Shown here: piece after piece, positions 32,963 to 41,396 of the stretch
How the letters are laid out: every line of letters begins with the position of its first letter
Numbering within the stretch: position 1 is the stretch's first letter
Source of the DNA: an uncultured Eubacteriales bacterium
GTDB taxonomy: Bacteria; Bacillota; Clostridia; Oscillospirales; Acutalibacteraceae
Length of the DNA: 64,000 nucleotides
Direction of reading: 5' to 3'
Assembly: GCA_948537335.1 (NCBI GenBank)
Contig: CAOUJG010000004.1
Location: 28,311 to 92,310, forward strand
The notes under the pieces: generated by a model
Databases searched by the model: none
What the model was told of the DNA's origin: nothing
What the model saw: the letters and a program-made list of their open reading frames with translations, nothing else
Program-made: the position numbers and the translations under genes

Positions 32963-34399
32963 CTACTTATTTTTTCGCCTGAAGTATACGATTATTCCTA
33001 TGATTACAATCGCAGCTGGCAAAATTATTGCCATCATTATGCCGATTGTGTTTGCTGTGGCTTTGTCTAACCCCAGCTCTTCGCCGCCAAGACTCTTCGA
33101 CTCTATTGTTATTCCCACGTCTTCGCGGTTTGTCATGGTGTTGACCATGTTTACAAAGTACGCCGAGTTATTGAGCGCGTTCGAGGCCAAGAGCTCCGGC
33201 ATCAAGGCGCCGTACGAACCTATCACCGCAAGCTTCGACGTTTTCGCGTCGTCCAGCTTCACGTCAGAAAGCACAACAGACGGGATCGGCCCAGATATAT
33301 TGCCCCTAAAATCAAAGTTCTGATCCGCGCCCTTTGGCAGAATGCCTGTAGTAGGCGAAAACTGCAGTAAAATCCCTGTATTCTCGCTGTTTGTAATCTC
33401 TATCGGCCTGCAATATAGCATCATCACAGGGATCGTCTTGTTTTTCAGCCTGCTGTATTCCTCGTCAACATAATCATTGACCGCCTCAAACGCGCCACCG
33501 TACGCCTTTTTCATGTCCGTCTCATAAACCAAGCCCTCATTAATCTTAACGCCGTGCTTCTCCAAAAATGCACTCAAATTCGGCGCCGCGGCCTGGTTCG
33601 GGTTGAGCACGTATATCAAATTCTTGTCGCCCAGTTCTAGGAATTTCTCGACCTTCTCTATCGCCGGTGCGTCAAAGTCCCGCTCGGGCGCATAAATCAT
33701 CACCAGCCTAGCATCCTCGGGGATCTCCTGCGTTAAAACCGAGGCGTCCTCCACATTAAAATTATTCTTCTTCAAAAGCTCAGAAAACGCGGTAGAATCC
33801 TGTTCTCCGTAGCCTTTCAGCATCACTATTTTTTCTTGATTCTCACTCGTAACATATAAAATCGCCGAAGTCAGCTCTTGCTCCGCCTTGGAGCCCGTTA
33901 TGGCGCTGCCGTAGTAACTTCTTTGAATTTCAAAAATATCCTGCACAGTTATGATCTTGTGCTTGTCGCCCGACCGCACTATAACGCTGTTTTCGGTCAA
34001 GTTCTCGTTCTGATATTCATTCAAGTACGCCGGATTCTTCACCGGGTCCAGGTACTTAAGCCTAATTTTGTCCGAATTCTGCTCATACTTTTTCAAAACC
34101 GAATTCGCCTGCGCAAAATATGAATTCACCTTCGGAAACGCGTTCTCATCGCTCAAAACCACGATCTCTACGTCTTTCTTCAGGTCCTTTATAAAATCAA
34201 TCGACTGGTCGGTTAGCGAGAAAATTTTATTCTGAGTCAAGTCCAAGCTCAAGCTGAATTTGTCCGTCAGCTGGCCCACAATCAGGTTAACAACCACCGT
34301 CGCCGCCACCACAATCACCGTTATGGCCGTTGCCACGCTGCCCACCTTGAACTTTCTTGTGTTAAACTTTGCGAGCATCTTGCCGATTTTTTCTTTCAT
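32963..34399 (-). CDS. GldG-like ABC transporter auxiliary membrane protein
   Basis: A 478-residue protein with a membrane segment near 18-42, a large extracytoplasmic domain (about 60-440, with KIFSLTDQSIDFIKDLKKD and EQDSTAFSELLKKN), and a second membrane segment near 450-472 followed by RRKNK. This is the arrangement of GldG/ABC-type auxiliary proteins first known from gliding Bacteroidetes but widespread. It lies between the permease and DUF4340 genes. Its substrate is unknown; a link to envelope maintenance or sporulation is conjecture. Confidence 0.86.
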   Translation of the reverse strand: MKEKIGKMLAKFNTRKFKVGSVATAITVIVVAATVVVNLIVGQLTDKFSLSLDLTQNKIFSLTDQSIDFIKDLKKDVEIVVLSDENAFPKVNSYFAQANSVLKKYEQNSDKIRLKYLDPVKNPAYLNEYQNENLTENSVIVRSGDKHKIITVQDIFEIQRSYYGSAITGSKAEQELTSAILYVTSENQEKIVMLKGYGEQDSTAFSELLKKNNFNVEDASVLTQEIPEDARLVMIYAPERDFDAPAIEKVEKFLELGDKNLIYVLNPNQAAAPNLSAFLEKHGVKINEGLVYETDMKKAYGGAFEAVNDYVDEEYSRLKNKTIPVMMLYCRPIEITNSENTGILLQFSPTTGILPKGADQNFDFRGNISGPIPSVVLSDVKLDDAKTSKLAVIGSYGALMPELLASNALNNSAYFVNMVNTMTNREDVGITIESKSLGGEELGLDKATANTIGIMMAIILPAAIVIIGIIVYFRRKNK

Positions 34400-34432
34400 C
34401 TTACGTCATACTCCCTTCTGTTGCCGCAACTT

Positions 34433-35137
34433 CTAGCTCCATCTTTTTTTCTCAAACACTCGCACCGTCAAGAACACGAACAGCGCGCTCACGCTCACAA
34501 AAAACACGACGTCTTTAAGCGTCACAATGCCCAGCGTAAAGTTGTTGTAGTACGTCATGAAGGAGATCCCTCTCAAAATGTTGCCGATAAACTCCACCGA
34601 CACGGCCTGCGCAATAGAATCCATAAACAGCATCAAAACTCCAACCGCGATTCCGCCTATGGCCGCCACGATTTGATTTTCTGTAATCGAAGATAAAAAC
34701 ATTCCAACCGCGATGAGCGCTGAACCCAGCAAAAATACGCCCAAAAAGTTGCCAAAAACACTCGTCCAAGACGGCGCATTGTAGCACGCGATTATCCCCG
34801 CATACACTAGTGTGATCGCAATGCAGCACAGGTACATCACTATTGCCGCAAAATATTTCCCCAAAGCAATCGACGTCAAACTGACGGGCGCCGTGAGCAA
34901 AGCTTGATCTGTTTTTTGCTTTTTTTCTTCGCTAAAAAGCCTCATGGTCAGTATCGGGATGATGAACATCAAAATGATAAACAAGCTGCTAAACGTGTAC
35001 GATAAGTCCGTCGTGTTCGACACCAGCGCGCTCATGTAAAAGTAGAACCCGCCAAAAACGTAGAACACCGCCAAAACTATGTATCCGATTGCCGACGAAA
35101 AATATGCCAAAATCTCGCGTTTTATTATTGCTCCCAT
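34433..35137 (-). CDS. ABC transporter permease (GldF-like, ABC-2 type)
   Basis: A 234-residue ABC-2 permease with six predicted membrane segments (about 17-37, 52-72, 97-120, 132-155, 160-182, 205-225). The cytoplasmic coupling region has RLFSEEKKQKTDQALLTAPVS typical of GldF-like proteins. Neighbours on each side, the ATPase (52 bases upstream) and GldG-like protein, make a complete system. Substrate and direction are not evident from sequence. Confidence 0.88.
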   Translation of the reverse strand: MGAIIKREILAYFSSAIGYIVLAVFYVFGGFYFYMSALVSNTTDLSYTFSSLFIILMFIIPILTMRLFSEEKKQKTDQALLTAPVSLTSIALGKYFAAIVMYLCCIAITLVYAGIIACYNAPSWTSVFGNFLGVFLLGSALIAVGMFLSSITENQIVAAIGGIAVGVLMLFMDSIAQAVSVEFIGNILRGISFMTYYNNFTLGIVTLKDVVFFVSVSALFVFLTVRVFEKKRWS

Positions 35138-35189
35138 TTAACCTCTCTGCCTTTCTCGATTTTCAAATTTGTCAACCGCGCGTGCCCGC

Positions 35190-36140
35190 TTATCTACTGG
35201 GCTCATCTTGAGTCAGCTTTCTAAAAACGTCCTCAAGCGTCATGCTGTCGTTGCTCATAGAGATTATCGGACAATTCATTTCTGCCATCTTCGAAAAAAC
35301 AAACTTCCGAACATCCTGACTCTTGTCGTAACTTACCACATACTCCGCGCTAGAATCCGCATTCTGCCTGCTAAACGCAACTTCAGTTACTCCCGTAACC
35401 TCCTTAAGCGCCGCTATAACTGCATTTTTTTCGCCTTCAATAGTCAAAACCAGCCTATTTTCGGCCGAAAGCCCGCTAGACAGGTTCGCAGTTGTATCGT
35501 CGGCGACAACTTTGCCGTTGTTTATTACAATGACCCGGTCGCAAACCGACTGAACCTCCGGCAAAACGTGCGACGACAATATTATAGTATGGCTCTTGCC
35601 CAGCGACTTCACAAGGTCACGGATCTCGATGATCTGGTTCGGATCCAGCCCCACAGTGGGTTCGTCCAAAATAAGAAGTTTCGGCTCTCCAAGCAACGCC
35701 TGCGCAATGCCTACCCGCTGCTTGTACCCCTTCGAAAGGTGCTTTATCACGCGGTCGTACACGTCGTCTATCTTCACCAGCTTGCAGATTTGCTCGATAT
35801 GCTGCGGTTTGTTTAATTTTACCTTTTTTAGGTCATACATAAAACTCAGATAAGCTTTTACCGTCATATCCAAGTAGAGAGGCGGTTGTTCGGGCAGGTA
35901 CCCGATCTTCTTCTTCACTGCTATGGGGTTTTCCATAATTTCGTCTCCGTCGACTGTGACCGTGCCGGACGTTGAAGATATGTACCCGGTTATGATGTTC
36001 ATCGTTGTGGACTTTCCCGCTCCATTAGGGCCCAAAAATCCCAAAATCTCGCCATCATTCACCGTAAAGCTAACGTCACTTATGGCTGTTTTGCCGCCGT
36101 AATTTTTGCAAAGGCCTTTTACTTCTATCATTTGCGCCAC
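35190..36140 (-). CDS. ABC transporter ATP-binding protein (GldA-like)
   Basis: A 316-residue ATPase. Walker A GPNGAGKST near 39, Q-loop in YLPEQPPLY near 84, signature LSKGYKQRVGIAQAL near 136, Walker B LLILDEPTVGLDPN near 156 and switch His in SSHVLPE. A C-terminal extension (about 215-316) resembles that of DrrA/GldA-type ATPases. It is the nucleotide-binding partner of the permease downstream. Confidence 0.9.
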   Translation of the reverse strand: MAQMIEVKGLCKNYGGKTAISDVSFTVNDGEILGFLGPNGAGKSTTMNIITGYISSTSGTVTVDGDEIMENPIAVKKKIGYLPEQPPLYLDMTVKAYLSFMYDLKKVKLNKPQHIEQICKLVKIDDVYDRVIKHLSKGYKQRVGIAQALLGEPKLLILDEPTVGLDPNQIIEIRDLVKSLGKSHTIILSSHVLPEVQSVCDRVIVINNGKVVADDTTANLSSGLSAENRLVLTIEGEKNAVIAALKEVTGVTEVAFSRQNADSSAEYVVSYDKSQDVRKFVFSKMAEMNCPIISMSNDSMTLEDVFRKLTQDEPSR

Positions 36141-36160
36141 TCCCTATAAATTTTTGATGT

Positions 36161-36478
36161 TCATTTGAACCAATTTGCTACATAATTTTCCGATATTTCG
36201 CCGATAATCGGCAACTTAAAATATATGCTGTTGGCCGCCTTCACCATTAAAAATACTAGCACGGCGGCGAAAATAATGTCAAATAATACCGTGAGGCCCG
36301 TGCCCACGATGGGCATCAGCACCAAAAAGTTGCGAAACAGCAGCGCCGTTAAGCTTAGCACTACCGATTGCGCCGCCGACTTCCTTACAAATTCGTCCTT
36401 TTTCTCGGCCGCCAAAAATAAAACTCCGCTAAAATACAGACCCAAATATGACAAAACCGCTTTGCTCCGGCTACTCAC
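36161..36478 (-). CDS. Small polytopic membrane protein (DUF4870/Tic20-like)
   Basis: A 105-residue protein with three to four membrane segments (about 7-25, 38-55, 55-82). The motif KKDEFVRKSAAQSVVLS between segments one and two is like the charged (F/V)-x-(R/K)-x-H/S-A-x-Q-S loop of the DUF4870/Tic20-like membrane proteins. Function is unknown. It sits between xth and the ABC operon with 20-base spacing to the ATPase and six bases to xth, consistent with one transcript. Confidence 0.7.
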   Translation of the reverse strand: MSSRSKAVLSYLGLYFSGVLFLAAEKKDEFVRKSAAQSVVLSLTALLFRNFLVLMPIVGTGLTVLFDIIFAAVLVFLMVKAANSIYFKLPIIGEISENYVANWFK

Positions 36479-36484
36479 GCCCGC

Positions 36485-37240
36485 TCACTCCTTTAATATC
36501 AGCTCCACCGGGCAATGATCGCTACCCAGCACCTCGCTGTGAATTATCGAATCCCCAACCCTGTATTTAATTTTGTCCGACACGATAAAATAGTCGATGC
36601 GCCACCCTGCGTTGTTGGCCCTCGCGTTGAACATGTACGACCACCACGTGTATGCACCCCGCTTTTCGGGATACAAGTGCCTAAATGTGTCGGTAAACCC
36701 CGAATCCAGGAGCTGCGTCATTTTGCCTCTTTCTTCGTCCGAAAAGCCCGCATTTTTGTGGTTAGACGCCGGGTTCTTCAAGTCTATCTCGTTATGCGCC
36801 ACGTTTAAGTCTCCGCACAAAATAACCGGCTTTTTCTCATCCAGCCCCAGCAAATACGCCCGGAAGTCGTCCTCCCACTTCATCCTGTAGTCTATGCGCT
36901 CCAGGCCCCGCTTGGCGTTCGGCGTATAGCAGTTCACCAGATAAAAATCGCTCATCTCCAGCGTTATCACGCGGCCCTCGTGCGAATGCTCCTCCATGTT
37001 TATGTCGTAAATCACATTCTGCGGCTTCTGCTTTGTAAACACCGCCGTGCCCGAGTATCCCTTTTTGTCGGCGCTGTTCCAATACTGATAATACCCATCT
37101 GCGGCCACTTCTGCCTGACCTTCTTGCATCTTCGTCTCTTGTATACAGAATATGTCGGCGTTTCTCTCTTTAAAAAACTCCATGAACCCTTTATTCATGC
37201 ACGCCCGCAGGCCGTTTACGTTCCACGAGATTAACCTCAA
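36485..37240 (-). CDS. xth: Exodeoxyribonuclease III
   Basis: A 251-residue EEP-fold nuclease with AP-endonuclease, 3'-exonuclease and 3'-phosphatase activities for base-excision repair. Signatures: SWNVNGLRA (5-13), IFCIQETKMQEG (near 32, metal Glu), YTPNAKRGLERIDYRM (near 107), LCGDLNVAHNEIDL (near 144), and the C-terminal GSDHCPVELIL with the catalytic Asp-His pair. The length fits. It is the first gene of the run ending with tadA; the cloverleaf element lies about 100 bases upstream. Confidence 0.95.
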   Translation of the reverse strand: MRLISWNVNGLRACMNKGFMEFFKERNADIFCIQETKMQEGQAEVAADGYYQYWNSADKKGYSGTAVFTKQKPQNVIYDINMEEHSHEGRVITLEMSDFYLVNCYTPNAKRGLERIDYRMKWEDDFRAYLLGLDEKKPVILCGDLNVAHNEIDLKNPASNHKNAGFSDEERGKMTQLLDSGFTDTFRHLYPEKRGAYTWWSYMFNARANNAGWRIDYFIVSDKIKYRVGDSIIHSEVLGSDHCPVELILKE

Positions 37241-37337
37241 CCATTTGGCCCCCTTTTTCTTTTTTCTTTATTAGAATATTATAACATACATTTTGGCCCG
37301 TTAACAAGACGCAGCCTACAATTTTGCGCAAAAACAC

Positions 37338-37458
37338 CGCGGGGCGGCCGCATCTAAATCTTTTCAACTACGTTGAAGATTTAGCAAGAAAAAATAACAT
37401 TTTTTCTTCGTTGAGTCCAAAAAGTTCTTTTGTGGACTCAACTTGCGGCCGCCCCGCG
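37338..37458. repeat. Cloverleaf-forming inverted-repeat element (four-way junction)
   Basis: A perfect 15-base inverted repeat closes the element: 37338-37352 (CGCGGGGCGGCCGCA) pairs with 37444-37458. Inside lie three consecutive hairpins: 37355-37383 (12 pairs, two-base bulge, three-base loop), 37386-37408 (10 pairs, loop AAC) and 37410-37442 (10 to 14 pairs). Together they form a four-way junction of 121 bases with hardly an unpaired base. The arms are GC-rich in an AT-rich spacer, and no T-run follows, so it is not a simple terminator. It could act as DNA or RNA. No ORF fits within it. Confidence 0.9.
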
Positions 37459-37509
37459 CGGGCTAGCTCTTGACTATTATATTTTATGTGTCAAACACAA
37501 TTTTCGTAC

Positions 37510-38151
37510 TCATCTTGCTTCGGCGCCCTCAAAATTAACGAACTTTGTTCCGCCAAAGTCGCACACTACAACCTCTCCGGACTCGGGCTCTTTTAGCACC
37601 ACGAAGTTATTGCCCACAGCTAACAGCACTCCGGACTTCTCGATTAAAGTATCCGTGCCGATCAAAAACTGCATCCGAACGTTCCTGCCGATCTGTGTGC
37701 GCAAAAATGCATCCATGTTTTTGTCGCTTACCTCATGCAAATGATGCTCCAAGCTAAGGCTATTCTCGGCGTCATTGCTATTTTCGCTGCCTTGAATAGG
37801 CCGTCCCGTTGGCAAAGTCTGCTCTTGACGGTGCGGCGCCGGAATCATCTGATCATTCCGCTGCTCTATTTGCTGAGTCGTGTTGTTTCTGGCTTCCAAA
37901 TCCTCACGCTGCGTCGTATTGTTAATATCGCTATTACTCGACGGTGTCCTATCAGCCTCTGCAGTGCGATTGTCAGCATTTGCACGGCTGTCACCCTGCG
38001 CATTTGCCTCAGGTTCATTCACGTTGTACCCGGCCAGATTCTCCAAGTTTCTCTCCGAACCATCTGCATCTGCAGGCTCATTCACTCCATAAATCCTTGC
38101 CATATCCAGTTCTGCGTCCGTAAAGTTACCGTTGTTGCTCGTGTTAGCCAT
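37510..38151 (-). CDS. Asn/Asp-rich protein with GerQ-like C-terminal domain
   Basis: A 213-residue protein from the ATG at 38151 (TAGGAGG upstream). Residues 1-130 are low-complexity and hydrophilic, rich in Asn, Asp, Glu, Gln, Thr and Ala, with the sequence (Y)-x-V-N-E-P occurring twice. The last 70 residues are ordered: AFLRTQIGRNVRMQFLIG, then GVLLAVGNNFVVLKEPESGE. That pattern resembles the C-terminal domain of the spore-coat protein GerQ, by eye only. Coat or surface location is therefore an inference. It lies between the cloverleaf element and the giant leader protein, 107 bases after the latter's stop codon in the opposite sense of coordinates but same strand. Confidence 0.5.
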   Translation of the reverse strand: MANTSNNGNFTDAELDMARIYGVNEPADADGSERNLENLAGYNVNEPEANAQGDSRANADNRTAEADRTPSSNSDINNTTQREDLEARNNTTQQIEQRNDQMIPAPHRQEQTLPTGRPIQGSENSNDAENSLSLEHHLHEVSDKNMDAFLRTQIGRNVRMQFLIGTDTLIEKSGVLLAVGNNFVVLKEPESGEVVVCDFGGTKFVNFEGAEAR

Positions 38152-38258
38152 ACTAATCCTCCTAAAAAAAGTAGATACATTTTTTATAATAATATGCAAA
38201 ACTCTTTTTAGGTGTTACACAATCGCCTTCAAGCTAGTTACGCTAACTGCGTTGATCG

Positions 38259-41081
38259 CTATACTCCTAGTTCATTGCAAGCTCTTAATATTTTTTTGAG
38301 GTTTTCACTACTAACTTTGTCGCTCACCTCTGTCCGTGTTCCTCCCAGCCACCAATACACAGTTTTAGTTATTTGTAATTTATAAACCCCTCCCACCGTA
38401 ACTATTTTATCCTTTAAATCTTTAAGGTCTGACACAAGCTCTCCCTTGCTTTCATAATTCATACGATAATCGTCTCCAAATTTTTCTAAATTTTGCACAA
38501 TATAATTTGCTTTGTCCTCATCCGATTTACCAACAAATTTGTTATACGTTGGTAAGCCTTTTGACGCTTCCTTATACAATGCAACAAAACTACTACCATT
38601 TGGATAACTACTACCTATATCAAAGTTCTTGTTTTTGGAGTTATATAGAATTAAACCTAACTTCAACACTTCTGATTCAAGCTTAGCTTTAGAATCCTCG
38701 CTAACATTTTTACCATCTTCTGAATCTAACCGAACTTTCATCAATCGTTCTACCACATTCATTTTTTCATCGGTTCCTTCGTCAGACAAATTTTCTATAT
38801 CCCACTCAAGATTTTCAATCTCTTTTTCCATAGCAGCCTTCCTTGCTGCCGCCTTCTTGGCCGCTTTTGCTACCTTATTAAACGCAGCGTCAAAATTTAT
38901 CAGCTTCTGTACTTTCGCCAAATCTTCGTCGCTATTAAAAACTTTCCAATTATCTTTTACCTCATTTACCTCATTAAGCACCTCTGATATATCACCCCAT
39001 AAATTTCCTTTTGAAGATTGCTGTACTTTGTCTATAGAGCTCAAATCTTTTATATAGTTATATACGTAATCGACTTTTTCTTTCACGCTCATCTTTTTGT
39101 CAGTACCTGATTCTTCAACTGAAATAGCTGTATAGTCCTTCTTTGCCGCTTCTTCCTCTTTTGCTTCTGCCAAAATATCTCTTTCAAGATCTCCGGTATT
39201 CACCATTTCTTTGTCTGCGTCCCTATCCGCTCTCTCCTTTCTCTTCTTTTGCGCTTCTGGCGTTTTAAGTGCTTCTTCCTTTTTCTTTGCATTTGCTGCT
39301 TTTTCTTCTGCTTTCTTCTTGGCCGCTTCTTCCGCTGCCTTCTTCGCTGCTTCTTCCTCAGCCTTCTTTGCTGCTTCTTCCGCTGCCTCTTCCGCAGCTT
39401 TCTTAGCCTCTGCTTCTTTCTTGGCCGCTTCTTCTTTTTCTGAAATTACATTTTTTAGCCCTGTTTTAAAATTCTCTAGTCTATCTTTTAGCTCTTGCGG
39501 CCAATCAGCTGTATTACCTGCTTTAATACCCTCATCTAACTTGTTTGATAAGTCTTTCAAATCACTTATTTCCGCATCTTTAACATCTTGAGCACTTTCG
39601 TTAAACAAAGCAACTGTAAAGGCATTGCCCCCGGTATAATCGAGCGTGCTCTCCTTGCTTGCGGCATTTAGCAATACGATAGCATCTGATCCACTTAAAA
39701 CACAGCCTTTCCAATGTATGCCCTGCTTGTCTAACGAAGAGTTTTCCCAAAAATCATCCAACTTATCTTTCTCATCGTTCCCGCTTTTTATAGCTTCAAC
39801 TAAATCATTAATCTCTTTCTTGGCCTCTTCTTCTGCTGCTTTCTTAGCCGCTTCTTCTGCTACCTTCTTTGCCAAATCTTTCTTTTCCACTTCTGCCGTA
39901 TAGTTATCGTAAGATGTTTTTATTTTATTGTAAGTATCTTCATCCACTTTTTCTGCATCTTTAACAAAGGCTCCAATATCACTTATAGCATCTGCTGGAT
40001 TAGAAAAATTATTTATATCAAGTCCAACATTGTTTAATTCTCCAAGAATATGGTTTCCTATATCTTGCCAGGTAGTTCCCCACCAATGCCATTTAAAATC
40101 ACCAAACTTATTATATTCTTGTTTCTCTGTTGCTTCAGTTTTCGCTGCTTCGTCCTTCTTTGCCTCCTCAGACTTCTTTCCAGTCTCAGTTTTTGTTTCT
40201 TCTTTAGTCTCATCTTTCTTTGCTGCTTCGTCCTTTTTAGCTTCATCTTTCTTTGCTGCTTCTGCGCCAGGTTTCGCAGCTTCGTCTTTCTTTGTTGCTG
40301 TTGTTGCACCAGCGGCACCTCCTGCTGTTCCGCCACCTGCTGTAGTTTTTGTTGCAGTTGTTGACTTAGCTGCGCCTCCTGCTACTCCGCCACCTGCTAC
40401 ATTTTTATTTGTAGATGCTGAACTAGTCGCACCTACATCTGCTGCTCCGCTACCTGCTACATTTTTATTTGTAGACGCTGATTCCCCTGCGCCTCCTTGT
40501 GTGTCCACTTCATCTTCAGAAACATCAAACATGCCGGCACCCAACATGTCCATAGATACTCCTTCAGTGGCTGGTACTGCATCATCTTCATCATTAAATT
40601 CATTATCTTCTCTTTCATCATTTTCCGTGTCAACAACTTCTTCGTCCTCGGTGTCGTTACCAATACTTTGGCTATAAGTAATCGGTGTTGATGCAGCCCC
40701 TTGACCACCAGTGCTAGAGCCTCCTCCATTTCCTACTATATTATTTGCCATCAAACCAAGTCCTGTCGTTCCCACGCTCAGCAGTAAAAATCCAGTCGCC
40801 AAGCCTTGCCTTAAGTTCATGCCTCCGCTGACGTTTAACAGATTATCATCGCTTAGCTCGCCCTGCTGTACCACGCTGTTTGTGTACTTCAAGAAGTCCT
40901 CCATGGTAAAGTCCAGCCCGTGCTTCTTTGCCAGCGGGATAACCTTCTTGCTTATTATTTGCTCGTAATCCACGGTCTCGCCTTTGTTTTGAATTTCATC
41001 CTTAATCTTTGCAATTTCTCGAGACAGCTTCTCGTCTGACTTTACTAGCTCAAAAAACTTTTTCACGTTTTCTACAGCCAT
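38259..41081 (-). CDS. Giant coiled-coil protein with Nif11/NHLP-type leader (940 residues)
   Basis: The ATG at 41081 has AAAGGAG eight bases upstream. Residues 1-87 are a classic Nif11-like leader ending ELSDDNLLNVSGG, the same double-glycine pattern as the small precursors. After it come a hydrophobic segment (92-111), Gly/Ser linker, acidic stretch (about 140-170), Ala/Gly/Thr repeats with STNKNVAG twice, KKDEAAKK repeats, and long Ala/Lys/Glu coiled coils (about 400-430, 560-640). Between coils are recurring modules: GNAFTVALFNESA near 485 and GSSFVALYKEAS near 828; GTDKKMSV and GTDEKMNV about 110 residues apart. Only two Cys are seen. I infer export by the C39/NHLM system and a surface or secreted structural role; both are unproven. 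Confidence 0.85.
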   Translation of the reverse strand: MAVENVKKFFELVKSDEKLSREIAKIKDEIQNKGETVDYEQIISKKVIPLAKKHGLDFTMEDFLKYTNSVVQQGELSDDNLLNVSGGMNLRQGLATGFLLLSVGTTGLGLMANNIVGNGGGSSTGGQGAASTPITYSQSIGNDTEDEEVVDTENDEREDNEFNDEDDAVPATEGVSMDMLGAGMFDVSEDEVDTQGGAGESASTNKNVAGSGAADVGATSSASTNKNVAGGGVAGGAAKSTTATKTTAGGGTAGGAAGATTATKKDEAAKPGAEAAKKDEAKKDEAAKKDETKEETKTETGKKSEEAKKDEAAKTEATEKQEYNKFGDFKWHWWGTTWQDIGNHILGELNNVGLDINNFSNPADAISDIGAFVKDAEKVDEDTYNKIKTSYDNYTAEVEKKDLAKKVAEEAAKKAAEEEAKKEINDLVEAIKSGNDEKDKLDDFWENSSLDKQGIHWKGCVLSGSDAIVLLNAASKESTLDYTGGNAFTVALFNESAQDVKDAEISDLKDLSNKLDEGIKAGNTADWPQELKDRLENFKTGLKNVISEKEEAAKKEAEAKKAAEEAAEEAAKKAEEEAAKKAAEEAAKKKAEEKAANAKKKEEALKTPEAQKKRKERADRDADKEMVNTGDLERDILAEAKEEEAAKKDYTAISVEESGTDKKMSVKEKVDYVYNYIKDLSSIDKVQQSSKGNLWGDISEVLNEVNEVKDNWKVFNSDEDLAKVQKLINFDAAFNKVAKAAKKAAARKAAMEKEIENLEWDIENLSDEGTDEKMNVVERLMKVRLDSEDGKNVSEDSKAKLESEVLKLGLILYNSKNKNFDIGSSYPNGSSFVALYKEASKGLPTYNKFVGKSDEDKANYIVQNLEKFGDDYRMNYESKGELVSDLKDLKDKIVTVGGVYKLQITKTVYWWLGGTRTEVSDKVSSENLKKILRACNELGV

Positions 41082-41396
41082 TTTCAACACTCCTTTTTCA
41101 AATTAAATTCTTTTAAAAATCGATATACGATAATATATTACTATAAAAATTTATTTTTGTCAATATATTTTATGTTTTTTGCCGAAATTTTATTGATAAT
41201 TAAATATTTTTATGCTACCATTAAGTAAACTCGCGTTCTTGGTGTGGTAAATTCTCACTTGAATCTAAAAAACAACTTAAAACAGACCCTCCTCTGATTT
41301 GTAGATTTTGCCCTGACATTAATTTGATCATAAATGGCCGGCATTATTAGTATGTTTAGTTGTGAGCGCATAAACAGCAGTGGGGAGGGAAATTTT
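41082..41396. other. Divergent AT-rich spacer
   Basis: About 315 bases between the giant leader protein gene (minus) and vanW (plus). Apart from the minus-strand promoter at 41135-41163 I see no gene or structured RNA. A plus-strand promoter for vanW is not clear. Confidence 0.5.
41135..41163 (-). promoter_or_regulatory. Promoter of the giant leader protein gene
   Basis: On the minus strand TTGACA (41158-41163), 17 bases, TAATAT (41135-41140). Start of transcription near 41128 gives a leader of about 47 bases. Spacing and quality match the promoters of the export operon and orphan precursor. Confidence 0.65.

Noticed and set aside
37338..37458. Cloverleaf element read as an ordinary terminator
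   Set aside because: No T-run follows either end and a 15-bp closing stem plus three hairpins is far beyond a terminator.
38259..41081. Possibility that the Ala/Lys/Glu-rich frame is a low-complexity artefact
   Set aside because: It has a promoter, a ribosome site at the right place, a proper leader peptide, and module repeats that differ in sequence but keep the pattern, all on the same frame for 940 codons.
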